A stretch of 57,315 nt of DNA from Zygnema cylindricum (Eukaryota; Streptophyta; Zygnematophyceae; Zygnematales; Zygnemataceae), in assembly GCA_037447655.1 (NCBI GenBank), contig JBBHKE010001595.1, positions 188,001-245,315 of the forward strand, written 5' to 3'. Numbering within the stretch: the stretch's first letter is position 1; each line of letters opens with the position of its first letter. A program made the position numbers and the translations under genes. The notes below the pieces were generated by a model. That model was not told the origin of the DNA. It ran no database searches and saw only the letters and a list, made by a program, of their open reading frames with translations. Below, in pieces: positions 7,830 through 17,802 of this stretch.

Positions 7830-10800
7830 ATGGAGGTCTCAGAGTTTCAGGTTATGGGCCCACCCTCTAGGGTACCAATCTTTAATGGAACTGGCTTCAT
7901 ATACTGGGAAAGTATGATGATAGGAGCTCTATGCGAAAAAAGATTTTGGGGGATAGTGAGTGGACGGTTGGGGCGTCCATCAAGTCTTGGAATTCCTCCA
8001 GGGTTTGGAGGAACCAGATTCACCAGGAAAGAGGATTCACCTTCAACGGAGGAAACAAAAGAAGGAGAGGTGGTGGACAAAGGAAAGGAGAAGGAGACGA
8101 CCACACCAATAGCAACTGGTTCGACGTTCATGTCACCTATTCCGAGGAACGAGGAGAATGATACTGAAACCTGGGACTTCAACAATATGGCGGCAAAGCA
8201 CTTCATCCTACGCCATCTCACTCAAGGACTTGCATGTCCTCATTTGCAGGTAGAAAGGGCATCCGATCTTTGGATGGCTCTCATAGAGATGTACCGAAGT
8301 GGTACGATTCAGCAACAACAGTTGGCTGATCAGAAAGTTAAAGAGTATGTATATAAAGGGGGAAATATGTTGGATTTTTGCAATGAGCTTGCTACACTCT
8401 TCATGGAGCTACACAGTGCGGGAAAAGATTTTAGTGAAAAAGAAAAGGTTAACTGTTTACTGATGAAGTTACCTGATGAGTTCGTGAACATAGTTTACCG
8501 TGTGCAGGACTTGCCTGACTCAAGGTGGATATGGAACTCAGTGGTAGGGATGATTCTAGTTCAAGAGAATACAATCGAGATCCGAAGGGGAGGAAAGAGT
8601 GGCCAAGCCTTGGCAACAGCCACTGATTGGAGGAACAGGGATTCCCGAAAACCGGTCGGAAACTATGGGGGTAGGGAGCAGAAAAAACAGGCCGACGAAT
8701 TCGAACCAAGGGCTCCCAAAGGTTTATGTCATTTTTGTAAGAAACCGGGGCACTATATGGCAGAGTGCACTAAGCTAACCGAGCTTCGGTTAAAGGAGGG
8801 GCAGACCGGTGGTACCCCGAGAGGAAAGAAAAAGGCCCTTGTCACACAGGTACTTGAGGCGGAATCCGAGGACGAGGACGATGAGCTCCTTTTGGATGAG
8901 GAGTTGGAGGCGAAAAATGAGGTCGAAATTCCACGAAGGCAGAAATGTGCTTACGGTGGATTGAAAGGTGAAGCAGGCTGGATCATAGATTCAGGTGCCT
9001 CCATGCACATGTGTAAGGATAGGCACCTGTTCACTAAGATAAGAAAGATTCCCACCGTAGAGATAGAGTACGGGGATGGGAGGATAGTCACCACTACTCT
9101 TGTAGGATCGGTAGATCTGAAAGTGTTAGTAGAAGGAAAGGCATCCATATTAACATTCTCCGATGTATTGTTTATTCCGGAGCTGAACAAAAATCTTATC
9201 TCTACATCAGTATTAGATGATAAGGGTTTTTTTACTAGCACTAGGGAAGGAGTCTTTACTGCTAGTTTTGAGGATGATGTCTATTTCATTGCTGAGAAAG
9301 GTAGCCATGGGATGTTTAGGCTGATCTTAAGTAATGAAAAGAAAAAACTTTATTACGCTGGTGTTCATGATATTATGATGTGGCATAAGAGGCTTGGGCA
9401 TGTGAATCTAGATAAGTTAAGAGAGATGAAAAAGATGGGAGTGGTGGAAGGGGTTCAGTTCAGTGAGAGTGATGATATAAGTGATTGTAATGGATGTGCT
9501 CAAGGTAAAGCACACAGATTACCCTTTCCTAAATCAGCCACCTATAAGGGAGAAAAAATTCTAGATCTAGTACACACAGATATTTGGGGACCGGCTAAAG
9601 TGCCCTCACCGGGGGGGAAGAGATTTATGATGACTATAACTGATGATTGGTCTCGGTATTCCCGGGTATATTTTTTGAAAAACAAGTCCGAAGCTGAGGA
9701 TTGCTTTAGACAATATAAAGCATGGAGCGAAAAACTCCATGAAACTCCAATCAAGAGAGTAAGGAGTGACAATGGTGGAGAGTATACTTCTAACCAGTTT
9801 GAGGATTTTCTGAGGGAAGATGGGGTTCAACACCAAAAGACAGTTCCAGAAAATCCGGAACAGAATGGGGTAGCTGAAAGGTTAAATAGAACACTAAGTG
9901 ATAGTGCTAGAAGTATGTTGTCAGATAAAAAGATAGGAAAAAGGTTTTGGGCAGAAGCTATGAACTGTGCTAATTACCTCAAGAATAGAGTTCTTACTTC
10001 AGCTATAAAAGATCAAACACCTTATGAGAGATGGACAGGCCGGAAACCAGACATATCTCACTTAAAGGTTTTCGGCAGTCAAGTGTTCAGTCTAGATACT
10101 GATCGGTCCAATTGGAAGCTAGATCCTAAAGGAAAACCGGGATACTTATTAGGATATGATGAAGATGTTAAAGGATATAGAGTTTATGATCTAAAAAGGG
10201 AAGATATAATCTTAGTAAAGCATCTAGTAGTTATGGATGAAGGAAAGTCTGTGGATCCCTTCAAATATACGAAGTCAGTAAAAATCAGATTTGAGTCAGA
10301 AAATTCCGATGACTTTGAGCTTCCTAACTACCCAGGTTTTAGAGAAGATGACATTCTTGCAGGTACAAATCAGACCGAAAAGGACTCGGCTGTGGAAACT
10401 CCAGTGACAACTCTACTCGAAGCGGAAGAGGTGGTGGAAATTGATTCGGAATCAAGGGATAGGGGAGAAGTCGAGTTTGTTCGAAAGAATCCACGAGAAC
10501 CATCTATTCCGGCCTCAGATTTTGAGGGGGGGAGGAGAAGTAGCAAAAGACTGCAAGAAAAACAGGTTATTAACAAGGTAACTAAACTATCTCATCAAGA
10601 TGAACCTCAAACTTATGGAGAGGCGATGACTTGTCCAGAAAGAAACCGATGGAAGACAGCCATCAATGAGGAGATGGCTTCAATCATGGCAGCCGATACT
10701 TGGGAGCTGGTGGACTGTCCACCTAACCGAAAACCAATCGGTTGTAAGTGGGTTTTCAAACTAAAACTGAACCCAGATAACACAATCGAGCGCTACAAGG

Positions 10801-12188
10801 CTAGATTAGTGGCAAAGGGATTTACACAAAAGGAAGGAATTGACTACGAGGAAACCTTTGCCCCGGTGGTCAGATTTCCCTCCGTCCGCATACTTCTCAG
10901 TTTAGCAGCGGCGGAAGACATGGAAGTGCATCAGATGGACATCAAGACAGCCTTTTTGCATGGAGAATTGGAAGAGGAGATCTTCATGCGACAACCCGAA
11001 GGTTTTGTGGAGGAAGGAGAGGAGAGTAAGGTATGCCGGCTGATTAAATCTCTTTATGGTTTGAAACAGGCACCTCGACAATGGAATAAGAAGCTTGATG
11101 AGTTTCTTACCGGTTTGGGATATATTCGGATCAGCTCAGATCACTCAATCTATGTTTTCGAAGATGAGGAAGGTCTTATATTTATTGCAATTTATGTTGA
11201 TGATTTGCTTGTTTTAAGTAAATCAATGGAAAAAATTAACAAACTGAAAACCGATCTTAAGGGGAGATTTGAAATGAAGGATATGGGAGAAGCAAGATAT
11301 ATTTTGGGAATTCAAGTAGAGAGAGACCGGAAAAGGAAAATTATAAGATTGACTCAAAAGGAAGCAATAGGGAACATGCTTGAAAAATTTCAAATGGATA
11401 AAGCTAATAGTTGTACAACTCCAATGGAGTTAAAGAAGGGAAGTGAGGGGAGTGAGGAAGAAGGAGTCATAGTCTTAGACGAGGTATTATCTCGTGATGA
11501 ACAGAAGTTCATGCAGACTATTCCTTACAGGCAAGTAGTGGGAAGTCTAATCTATTTTATGAATTGTACCCGGCCGGATTTAGCTGCAGCTGTAGGAGTG
11601 CTGAGTAGAAGTTTAAATGCTCCCACTAAGAAGGATTGGGAGGCAGCTAAGAGAGTCCTTAGATACTTGATAGGAACTAGGGATCTATGGTTGCATTTGG
11701 GTGGGGAGAATACTGACATCACCACTTGGAGTGATGCCAGTTATGGTGATGCTCCGATGAGGAGATGCACTTCTGGATATGTATTATATGTGGGTGATGG
11801 GGCTTGCTGTTGGAGTAGCAAACAGCAAAAGGTTATTGCTCAGTCCACCATGGAGGCTGAGTATATGGCCTCTTGCTCTGCTGTAAAAGAATTGATGTGG
11901 GTCAAGTCTTTGCTTGGTGAGCTTGGTCACCTTAAGAGTGGTGTGCAGAAAATATTTTGTGATAATCAGGCAGCAATCGCTATTTCTGCCAATCCTAAAC
12001 ATCATTTTAAAGCCAAACACATGGACATCAGACTCAGCTTTGTTAGAGAAAAAGTAGAAAACAAAATAATCAGTTTAGAGTACAGGCCAGATAGTGAGAT
12101 GGTAGCAGATATGATGACCAAACCTGTGCCTTCCCCTAAGCTAATTTTCTGCAGGGAGAAGTGTGGTCTGAAATTAAAGATTGACTAG
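7830..12188 (+). CDS. A1 gag-pol polyprotein (Copia)
   Basis: A single frame of 1452 codons encodes every protein needed for Copia replication, in Copia order. Gag is N-terminal with a CCHC zinc knuckle at residues 300-313 (CX2CX4HX4C). The aspartic protease has DSGAS with Asp387. Integrase has zinc ligands from His519 to Cys556, catalytic Asp584 and Asp647, and Glu683 in exact D-35-E spacing. RT has YVDD with Asp1124/1125. RNase H has Asp1302, Glu1344 and Asp1378. There is no envelope-like part. The frame opens 20 bases inside the LTR at ATG 7830; a second in-frame ATG (7854) lies within the primer site and may be the true start, since the sequence after it is conserved in all families. Gag, protease and pol share one frame, so the gag excess must arise otherwise than by frameshift, perhaps by splicing or protein turnover. 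The stop lies 13 bases before the 3' LTR. Confidence 0.95.
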   Translation: MEVSEFQVMGPPSRVPIFNGTGFIYWESMMIGALCEKRFWGIVSGRLGRPSSLGIPPGFGGTRFTRKEDSPSTEETKEGEVVDKGKEKETTTPIATGSTFMSPIPRNEENDTETWDFNNMAAKHFILRHLTQGLACPHLQVERASDLWMALIEMYRSGTIQQQQLADQKVKEYVYKGGNMLDFCNELATLFMELHSAGKDFSEKEKVNCLLMKLPDEFVNIVYRVQDLPDSRWIWNSVVGMILVQENTIEIRRGGKSGQALATATDWRNRDSRKPVGNYGGREQKKQADEFEPRAPKGLCHFCKKPGHYMAECTKLTELRLKEGQTGGTPRGKKKALVTQVLEAESEDEDDELLLDEELEAKNEVEIPRRQKCAYGGLKGEAGWIIDSGASMHMCKDRHLFTKIRKIPTVEIEYGDGRIVTTTLVGSVDLKVLVEGKASILTFSDVLFIPELNKNLISTSVLDDKGFFTSTREGVFTASFEDDVYFIAEKGSHGMFRLILSNEKKKLYYAGVHDIMMWHKRLGHVNLDKLREMKKMGVVEGVQFSESDDISDCNGCAQGKAHRLPFPKSATYKGEKILDLVHTDIWGPAKVPSPGGKRFMMTITDDWSRYSRVYFLKNKSEAEDCFRQYKAWSEKLHETPIKRVRSDNGGEYTSNQFEDFLREDGVQHQKTVPENPEQNGVAERLNRTLSDSARSMLSDKKIGKRFWAEAMNCANYLKNRVLTSAIKDQTPYERWTGRKPDISHLKVFGSQVFSLDTDRSNWKLDPKGKPGYLLGYDEDVKGYRVYDLKREDIILVKHLVVMDEGKSVDPFKYTKSVKIRFESENSDDFELPNYPGFREDDILAGTNQTEKDSAVETPVTTLLEAEEVVEIDSESRDRGEVEFVRKNPREPSIPASDFEGGRRSSKRLQEKQVINKVTKLSHQDEPQTYGEAMTCPERNRWKTAINEEMASIMAADTWELVDCPPNRKPIGCKWVFKLKLNPDNTIERYKARLVAKGFTQKEGIDYEETFAPVVRFPSVRILLSLAAAEDMEVHQMDIKTAFLHGELEEEIFMRQPEGFVEEGEESKVCRLIKSLYGLKQAPRQWNKKLDEFLTGLGYIRISSDHSIYVFEDEEGLIFIAIYVDDLLVLSKSMEKINKLKTDLKGRFEMKDMGEARYILGIQVERDRKRKIIRLTQKEAIGNMLEKFQMDKANSCTTPMELKKGSEGSEEEGVIVLDEVLSRDEQKFMQTIPYRQVVGSLIYFMNCTRPDLAAAVGVLSRSLNAPTKKDWEAAKRVLRYLIGTRDLWLHLGGENTDITTWSDASYGDAPMRRCTSGYVLYVGDGACCWSSKQQKVIAQSTMEAEYMASCSAVKELMWVKSLLGELGHLKSGVQKIFCDNQAAIAISANPKHHFKAKHMDIRLSFVREKVENKIISLEYRPDSEMVADMMTKPVPSPKLIFCREKCGLKLKID
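7850..7864 (+). promoter_or_regulatory. Primer-binding site for a 5' half of initiator tRNA-Met
   Basis: GGTTATGGGCCCACC follows the LTR directly and is the exact complement of nucleotides 26-40 of plant initiator tRNA-Met (anticodon stem and loop), not of its 3' end. First-strand synthesis would then start from a cleaved tRNA half, as known for Drosophila copia and Volvox Osser. The ATG at 7854-7856 pairs with the anticodon CAU and is in the gag frame. Confidence 0.85.
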
Positions 12189-12201
12189 AAAATAAGGGGA
12201 G
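12189..12201 (+). promoter_or_regulatory. Polypurine tract of A1
   Basis: AAAATAAGGGGAG directly precedes the TG of the 3' LTR and would prime plus-strand DNA. The same tract, with one or two changes, follows the stop codons of C and E. Confidence 0.85.
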
Positions 12202-13249
12202 TGTAGAAATTAATGGTTTTAAGTATTTTCTAGGTCTAAATAGAAACAAAGAAGCCGAGGCAGTCTACCTCTAACTTCTCTCTCCAACTCTCAAACTTGT
12301 CGCAGTCACTGAGAAATTGGAGAGGAAGCTAGAGCCATGGCTACCTAAGCTATCCTCAGGTTTACGGGAAATTTATATTAGTCTACGGATTAATTACTAA
12401 AAGGTATATGCCGGCGGCAGGATTTGATCCTGGTACCTGCCGGCCGACAGCTAGGAGATAGCCGGTAGCCTTAGCCGTTAAGTCTAGAGGTACTGATGCA
12501 TAGTATATAGTACGATATTTATTTATACATGTACACGTAGGATAATTCATTTAACTATAACTATTTACGGGACACATAGATATGGAATTGTAAAAGTACG
12601 AATTGCGGTACGGATATAAAATCAATACCGCGCATTGATTTCGGACGCGAAACAAATACCGCGCATGTATTTATTACGGCTACGATCAAAAACGAGTTTA
12701 ATCGGACGGCCGGAAATTGCGCCGAGATCGCGGAAGGAGAATTCGGCGGTTTGTGGGCAGCGCCACATCGGATGACACGTGGCGATGTGACATTGGAGTG
12801 CGGCATCTCCGAGGATTTAAGGAGCGAATCCGGATACTCCACGTGTGGACATTTAGGCCATGTCGTACAATATCCGTACATAAAGTACACCGGCAGTTGT
12901 ACTTTTACGTACGGAACTGAAATCTGATTGGTTCCGTACATCAGTAGATAGAGTCTGTGAGAGAGATAGGACTTAGAAAAAATTAGAAGATAGGACCCTC
13001 TCTCCCAGAGAGCTTCTGTACAAAAGGTCAACTTTGACCCTCCATAACTTACTGCTCAGGGGAGCAAATTCAGAGATTCTTTTTGTTATCAACTCAGGGG
13101 AGTCTTGCCTTCACAGGGGTGAAGGTAGTCAGGGTTTTTGTTTGCCAGGGTGGCAGTTATTTTCGCTTAAACACAAAGGGGTCAGGATTATTCTAGAGGC
13201 TTCTTGGAAGCTGTCCACTCTGAGGACTTATGGAGGTCTCAGAGTTTCA
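12202..13249 (+). repeat. A1 3' LTR
   Basis: 1048 bases, TGTAGAAA to TTTCA. From about 12546 to 13142 it differs from the 5' LTR by only one A-run length change and one C/T. Its first 345 bases differ from the 5' LTR at dozens of positions and look like A2 LTRs. A second divergent patch covers the last 120 bases. Confidence 0.95.
12399..12500 (-). other. tRNA-like unit in A1 3' LTR (antisense)
   Basis: The same unit as at 7000-7100 in a diverged version. The B-box-like GGATCAAATCC (12420-12430) sits in a GC-rich hairpin with one stem mismatch, and AAAA at 12399-12402 gives the T-run. Confidence 0.5.
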
Positions 13250-13254
13250 GTTAA

Positions 13255-14715
13255 GCCTAAACATTCCTTGGCTACCCTTATCTGCCGTGAAGTAAACTTC
13301 ATCCCTATACTTAGTTGTAAAGACTCCCTTTCTAGTGAAGGTTCCAAACTCTTTGTAATTTAACATAGACGTAGAGACAAGATTTTTACTCAGCTGAGGA
13401 ATGTTGAGTACATCTGAGAATATAAGTATAGAAGTCTTACCCTCCACTTAGACTTTCAGATCTACTGACCCCATTAGATCTGTCGTAACCAATCTCCCAT
13501 CCCCATACTCTATCTTTACAGTAGGGATCTTTCTTAGCTTAATGAGGAGTTCCTTATCACGGCACATATGCATGGATGCACCTGAGTCAATGATCCACCC
13601 TTCTTGTGGCGCTTCTCGAATTGCTCCAAGAGCACACTTCTGTCTTTGAGGGATCTCATTCTCCTCCAGACTCTCGTCAAGAAGAAGCTCCTCATCATCT
13701 TCCGAGGACTCGTCCTCGGTTTCTCTTGTCACTTTTGTGACCACAGGTGCCTTAGTGTTCCCTCCGGAAGAACTCCCTCCACGGTTCTCTTGGAGCCTCA
13801 GCTCCGACAGCTTGACACAATATGCTATGAAGTGTCCCGGCTTTTTGCAGAAAATGACAAAGACCCTTTGGGGGCCTCGGTCCTCCAGAGTGATCTCTTT
13901 CCCCTTTGTACGGTTTTTTTCGGGTCCTTCCCCCATCGGTCCCCTCTTGCTACTAGAGCTTGAATGCTCTTTCCTCCTCTCCTAATCTACATTGTGTTTT
14001 CCTGCACAAGTATCATCGAGACCACACTGTGTTCTATTTCCCTGAACTATCAGGCATTTCCTGTACTTTGTAAACTATGTTCTCAAACTCATCTCGTAGC
14101 TTCATAATAAGAGTGTTGACTTTCACTTTCATTGTACTTGTCCACCCAGCACTTTCCAACTCCAAATACAAACAAAAAAAATCATTACACTAATCTAACA
14201 TCTTTCCTCTTTTGTAAGTGTAACTCACTAGCTTTTGCTCAGCCAAATGGAGCTCCTAAATGGTTCTAGCTCTATAGATCTCCACCAAACTCACCCACAA
14301 CTCCTCGGCCTTGTAATTGTTAAAATGAGCGATGGCCAAAGCTTGAGTGAGGTGCCTCAGAATGAAGTTCTCGGCAGCCATGTTTACATCCTCCCACATT
14401 TGAATATTGTTCTCTGCGGTCTTCACGCTCGTGGCTCCCGATACTGTGGCAATAGGAGTGAGGGGTGTCTCCTTTCCTTTCCCCTTTTTAGACACACTGC
14501 TATCCCCATCATCTGCCTCCTCCGGTGAGGCAGCCGTTGCTGCATGGAACCTTACTCCTCCAAATCCTGGTGGAGTTTCAGAAGGTGGACGTTTCACTTG
14601 TCCACTGACGATACCCCAGTATCATTTTTCGCACAAAGCTCCCATCATCATGGCTTCCCAATAGATGAACCCATATCCATTAAAGGTGGGCACCCTAGAG
14701 GGTGGGCCCATAACG
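13255..14715 (-). pseudogene. B gag, protease and start of integrase (broken)
   Basis: Pieces at 14256-14597 (gag N part), 13448-13936 (zinc knuckle FCKKPGH, acidic linker, protease DSGAS, here GWIIDSGAS) and 13247-13447 (protease to integrase linker) continue across A1 into 6800. Gag is interrupted by stops near 14000-14250. The primer site at 14701-14715 matches the A type in 14 of 15 bases, differing in the base next to the LTR. The in-LTR start codon is followed by TAA, so only the ATG within the primer site could have served this copy. Confidence 0.85.
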
Positions 14716-15741
14716 TGGAATTATGTGTCCTCCATTGGACTACAAAATTCAGGAAGCCTCTAGATAGCTATTAACTAACCCACTTCAAATGGCAACCACT
14801 GCTACCCAAGCAGACAAGCAAACAATCTGATTGCATCCTTGTACAGTGTGGACTCCCCTGAGTGCGTAGGAAAAATAATCTCTGAAAACGCCCAACCATG
14901 CGATAATTTATGAGCCAGCAAAAATGCCAATTTTATACAAAGCTCTCTTAGTGAGAGGTGACTGCCTACCAAATTTCGTTAGTCCTAAACCCCTCTCAAA
15001 GCCCCTATCTACTAAAGTACGAACTAATCATATGACGATAAAGTACAGAAAGGTATTATGGTCGATGTCCTTTCTGTACGACATGTGTAAGACAAAGCCA
15101 CTAAGTGGAAGAGTGTCACTCTTCAACTCGTCCGTACATTCCTTGGAATTCCAGCGACCGAATGTCATCCTTCCACGCGGCGCCAAGTCATGCCACATCC
15201 ATAAAAGCCAAAGTGACCATTCAGCGATCTCGGCGATGATATGTGTCGTCGGATTAAATTCGACATTAAATGTCAACCTTTGAAACAAATGTCTGATTCA
15301 TTTGTTTCGTGCGAAATGACGTCCGCACTAAACTTTAACAAGTTATATGTTCCTTAGTTCAAATTCCAGTTAATTGATTTCGGTACCATACAGTAGTTTA
15401 AATACAAATCGAACCCTATATCTCCTAACGGACTTCTACGACAAAGTGGTTAGAGCTAACGGCTACGCCGCGCTCTACCGGTCGGAGGTTCGAGTCCTGC
15501 GAAACTCAACCTTTTGTTGAGAGTGACTTAAGTCACTCTTTAGTCCTCCCTGCTGAGCTAGGACAGCCATGGCTCAACCACCCTCTCTATCCCTCAGTGA
15601 CTACAACAAGTATGGTGGGTAGAGAGAGAGTATGGTGGGTAGTGAGAGGAGGTGGAGGCAGGCTGTCTGCCTTTTTATTTTCCTTTTTGTACTAAACTAT
15701 TTAGACCTAGAAAATACCACATATATCTAATAATTTCAACA
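14716..15741 (-). repeat. B 5' LTR
   Basis: 1026 bases, with the start (TGTTGAAA) at 15741 and the end (CA) at 14716. It has a good TATA box (TATAAAAT, minus strand, 14929-14946), the loop phrase of the long hairpin (15600 region), GCCATGGC and one clear AGGG-type stem-loop (14852-14863). The right flank is the C pol sequence. Confidence 0.85.
15436..15515 (+). other. tRNA-like unit in B 5' LTR, best preserved (antisense)
   Basis: ACAAAGTGGTTAGAGC looks like a D arm with an A box. The perfect B box GGTTCGAGTCC is at 15487-15497, with four of five T-stem pairs, and TTTT follows at 15512-15515. No closed acceptor stem is visible. This is the copy most compatible with Pol III recognition. Confidence 0.6.
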
Positions 15742-16798
15742 TGTTTGGGGATGAGAATGGTGTTATCTTCATTGCAATTTATGTGGATGATTTGCTAGTG
15801 TTAAGTTAATCTAGGGAAAGTATCAATAAGTTAAAGAAAGATCTTAGAAGCAGGTTTGATATGAAGGATCTACGAGAGGCAAGATATATCTTGGGGATAC
15901 ATATAGAAAGAGATATAGGAAAAAGGATTATCAGACTTACTCAGAAAGAAGGTAGTCAGGGTTTTTGTTTGCCAGGGCGGCAGTTAATTTTGCTAAAACA
16001 CAAAGGGGTCAGGATTATCCTAGAGGCTTCTTGGAAGCTGTCCACTCTGAGGACTTATGGAGGTCTCAGAGTTTCAATGATCAGACGAGTCCTGAAGAAA
16101 GACAGTTTATGAAGTCTATTCCTTACAAACAGGTTGTAGGAAGTTTAATCTACTTCATGAATTGTACTAGGCCGGTCAAAGCGGCAGCAGTAGTTCTCAG
16201 TAGGAGTCTTAATGATCCTAGAAAGAGAGACTACGAGGCAGCAAAGACAGTCATGAGATATCAGGTGGACACAATGGAGTTATGATTACATTTGGGAGGG
16301 GAGCACACTGACATCACCACTTGGAGTGATGTCAGTTATGGAGATGCACCTATGAGAAGATGCACTTCTAGGTATATATTGTATGTGGTGGAAGGTGCTT
16401 GTTGTTGGAGTAACAAGCAACAAAAGGTGGTTGCTCTTTCCACAATGGAGCGTGGCACATGGCCTCTTGTTCTGCTGTGAAAGAATTGATGTGGGTAAAG
16501 TTTTTGCTGCAAGAACTGGGGTACATGAAGAAAGGGGTGCATGAAGTCTTCTGTGATAAGCAGGGTGCAATTACAATTGCAGCCAATCCAAAACATCATG
16601 TCAAAGCTAAACACATGGACATAAGGCTGAGTTTGTGAGGGAAAAAGTTGAAAACAAAATTGTGAATCTTGTGTATAAACCAGATGGAGAAATGATTGTA
16701 GATATGATGACCAAACTTGTGCCATCACCCAAATTAAAATATTGGAGAGAGGTGTGGACTAAAATAAAAGTTTAAACTAGACTAGAAAATGAGGGGAG
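15742..16798 (+). pseudogene. C pol fragment: RT end and RNase H
   Basis: It starts inside RT just before YVDDLLV, because B inserted there. It runs through the RT end, then RNase H with SDVSYGD (Ala changed to Val), a damaged MEAEY region and CDKQ instead of CDNQ. There are several frameshifts and stops (15807, 16283, 16636 regions). A 126-base piece of A-type U5 replaces about 40 codons at 15951-16076. The polypurine tract GAAAATGAGGGGAG precedes the LTR. Confidence 0.85.
15951..16076 (+). repeat. A-type U5 patch inside C pol
   Basis: It is identical except for one base to 7724-7849, the last 126 bases of the A1 5' LTR, in the same orientation. It ends exactly at the LTR terminal CA and starts exactly at the 3' foot of the third AGGG stem-loop. 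Four bases (GAAG) are shared at the left join. There is no target duplication, and about 120 bases of pol are missing. Confidence 0.9.
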
Positions 16799-17802
16799 TG
16801 TTGAAATTGCTAGATTTATGAAGTATTTTCTAGGTCTGAATAGGTTAGTGAAAAAAGAAAAGCGCAGGCACTCTGCCTCCACCTTTTCCCTCTATCCCCT
16901 ATACTTGTTGTAGTCGTTAAAGGAAACAGAGGGTAGTGGAGCCATGGCTGCCTTGGCCCCTTAGGTAGGTCAGTAGAAGTGACATAAGTCACCTCTAACA
17001 AAAAGGTTGAGTCCGGCAAGACTCGAACCTCCAACAGGCAGAGCGAGACGTAGTCGTTAGCCTTAGTCGGTCTATCGTTGAAGTCCGTTAAAGTACATGG
17101 GGTATGATTAGTATTTAAATGTGTCAGGGTTCACTAATCCAGTTAAACAGAATTACGGACAAGTAAACATAGAAACAAATTGGAATATAGTGCAAACATG
17201 AAACCGCACGAAACAAATTTACCGGACTTTGATTTTCAACGGCTAGCATTCAAAGCCGATTTGGATCTGACGACACACATCATTCCTAGATCCCAGAATG
17301 GTCGCTTTGGCGGTTTTCACACGTGACATGACCTGGCGCCACTTGCAAGCTAACATTGGGAAGCGGGAAACCCGGGGAGCATGAGGCCAAGTCCGGAGGA
17401 GACAGGCGTCCACTCAATGGCCAAGTCGTACACAGACCGTACAGAAAGTATACCGGCCATAGTACCTTTCTCTACTTTACGGTTCGTTGATTGGTTCATA
17501 CATTAGTGGATACACGTTGTGAGAGGGGTTTAGGACTTAGGAGATTGAGGAGGTAGCCGCCTCCCTCCGAATGAGTTTGTATATATTTTTGGCATCTTTG
17601 CCACTTCAGAACTAATCGCCTGGTTGGGAGTTTTCAGTGATTTCTCTTGCTGCGCACTCAAGGGAGTCCATACCGCACATGGGTGCAGTAAAACTGTTTT
17701 TCCCTCTATTTAGAGGTTGGGATCCTAGCTGAAGAAGGGTTTGTCAAAAACTATCTAGAGGCTTCCTAAATTTTGTAGTCTAATGGGGGACCCAAAATTG
17801 CA
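16799..17802 (+). repeat. C 3' LTR
   Basis: 1004 bases, TGTTGAAA to AATTGCA. It has the stem CCCTCT/AGAGGG with the conserved loop (16888-16933), GCCATGGC (16941-16948), a TATA box (17579-17591), the dyad GGCATCTTTGCC and the stem-loop GCAC-ATGG-GTGC (17675-17686). It ends within a MITE-like repeat. Confidence 0.85.
16998..17080 (-). other. tRNA-like unit in C 3' LTR (antisense)
   Basis: The minus strand reads an A-box-like region (GACCGACTAAGG), then the B box AGGTTCGAGTC (17020-17030), then a T-run (AAAAA near 17000). Confidence 0.55.

Larger units (their letters stand above)
6801..7849 (+). repeat. A1 5' LTR
   Basis: 1049 bases from TGTAGAAA to TTTCA. It contains the start hairpin (6876-6929), GCCATGGC (6935-6942), the tRNA-like unit (7000-7100), G-boxes, promoter core, three stem-loops, and the upstream in-frame ATG at 7830. 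Its first 345 bases resemble A3 LTRs rather than A1's own 3' LTR. Confidence 0.95.
6801..13249 (+). mobile_element. Intact Copia element A1
   Basis: Full-length element of 6449 bases: LTRs 6801-7849 and 12202-13249, an internal region of 4352 bases, and GTTAA duplicated at 6796-6800 and 13250-13254. It carries a half-tRNA primer site, a complete polyprotein frame and a polypurine tract. It lies inside B in the opposite orientation. Coding integrity suggests a young copy, but its two LTRs differ strongly near both ends while being almost identical in the middle, so LTR divergence cannot date it simply. Confidence 0.95.
3085..15741 (-). mobile_element. Older Copia element B, split by nested A1
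   Basis: B runs on the minus strand: 5' LTR 14716-15741, gag and protease 13255-14715, then pol 3927-6800, then a 3' LTR truncated at about 3085. The coding match stops at 6800 and resumes at 13255, and the duplicated target GTTAA borders A1 on both sides, so A1 jumped into B's gag-pol. B's right edge abuts C pol, so B had itself inserted into C. B's left flank is not C sequence, so that side was later lost. Confidence 0.85.

Noticed and set aside
15436-15515. Annotating the LTR tRNA-like units as tRNA genes
   Set aside because: No convincing anticodon arm, and the acceptor stem is missing in most copies. Only control-box-like motifs and parts of the fold are supported.
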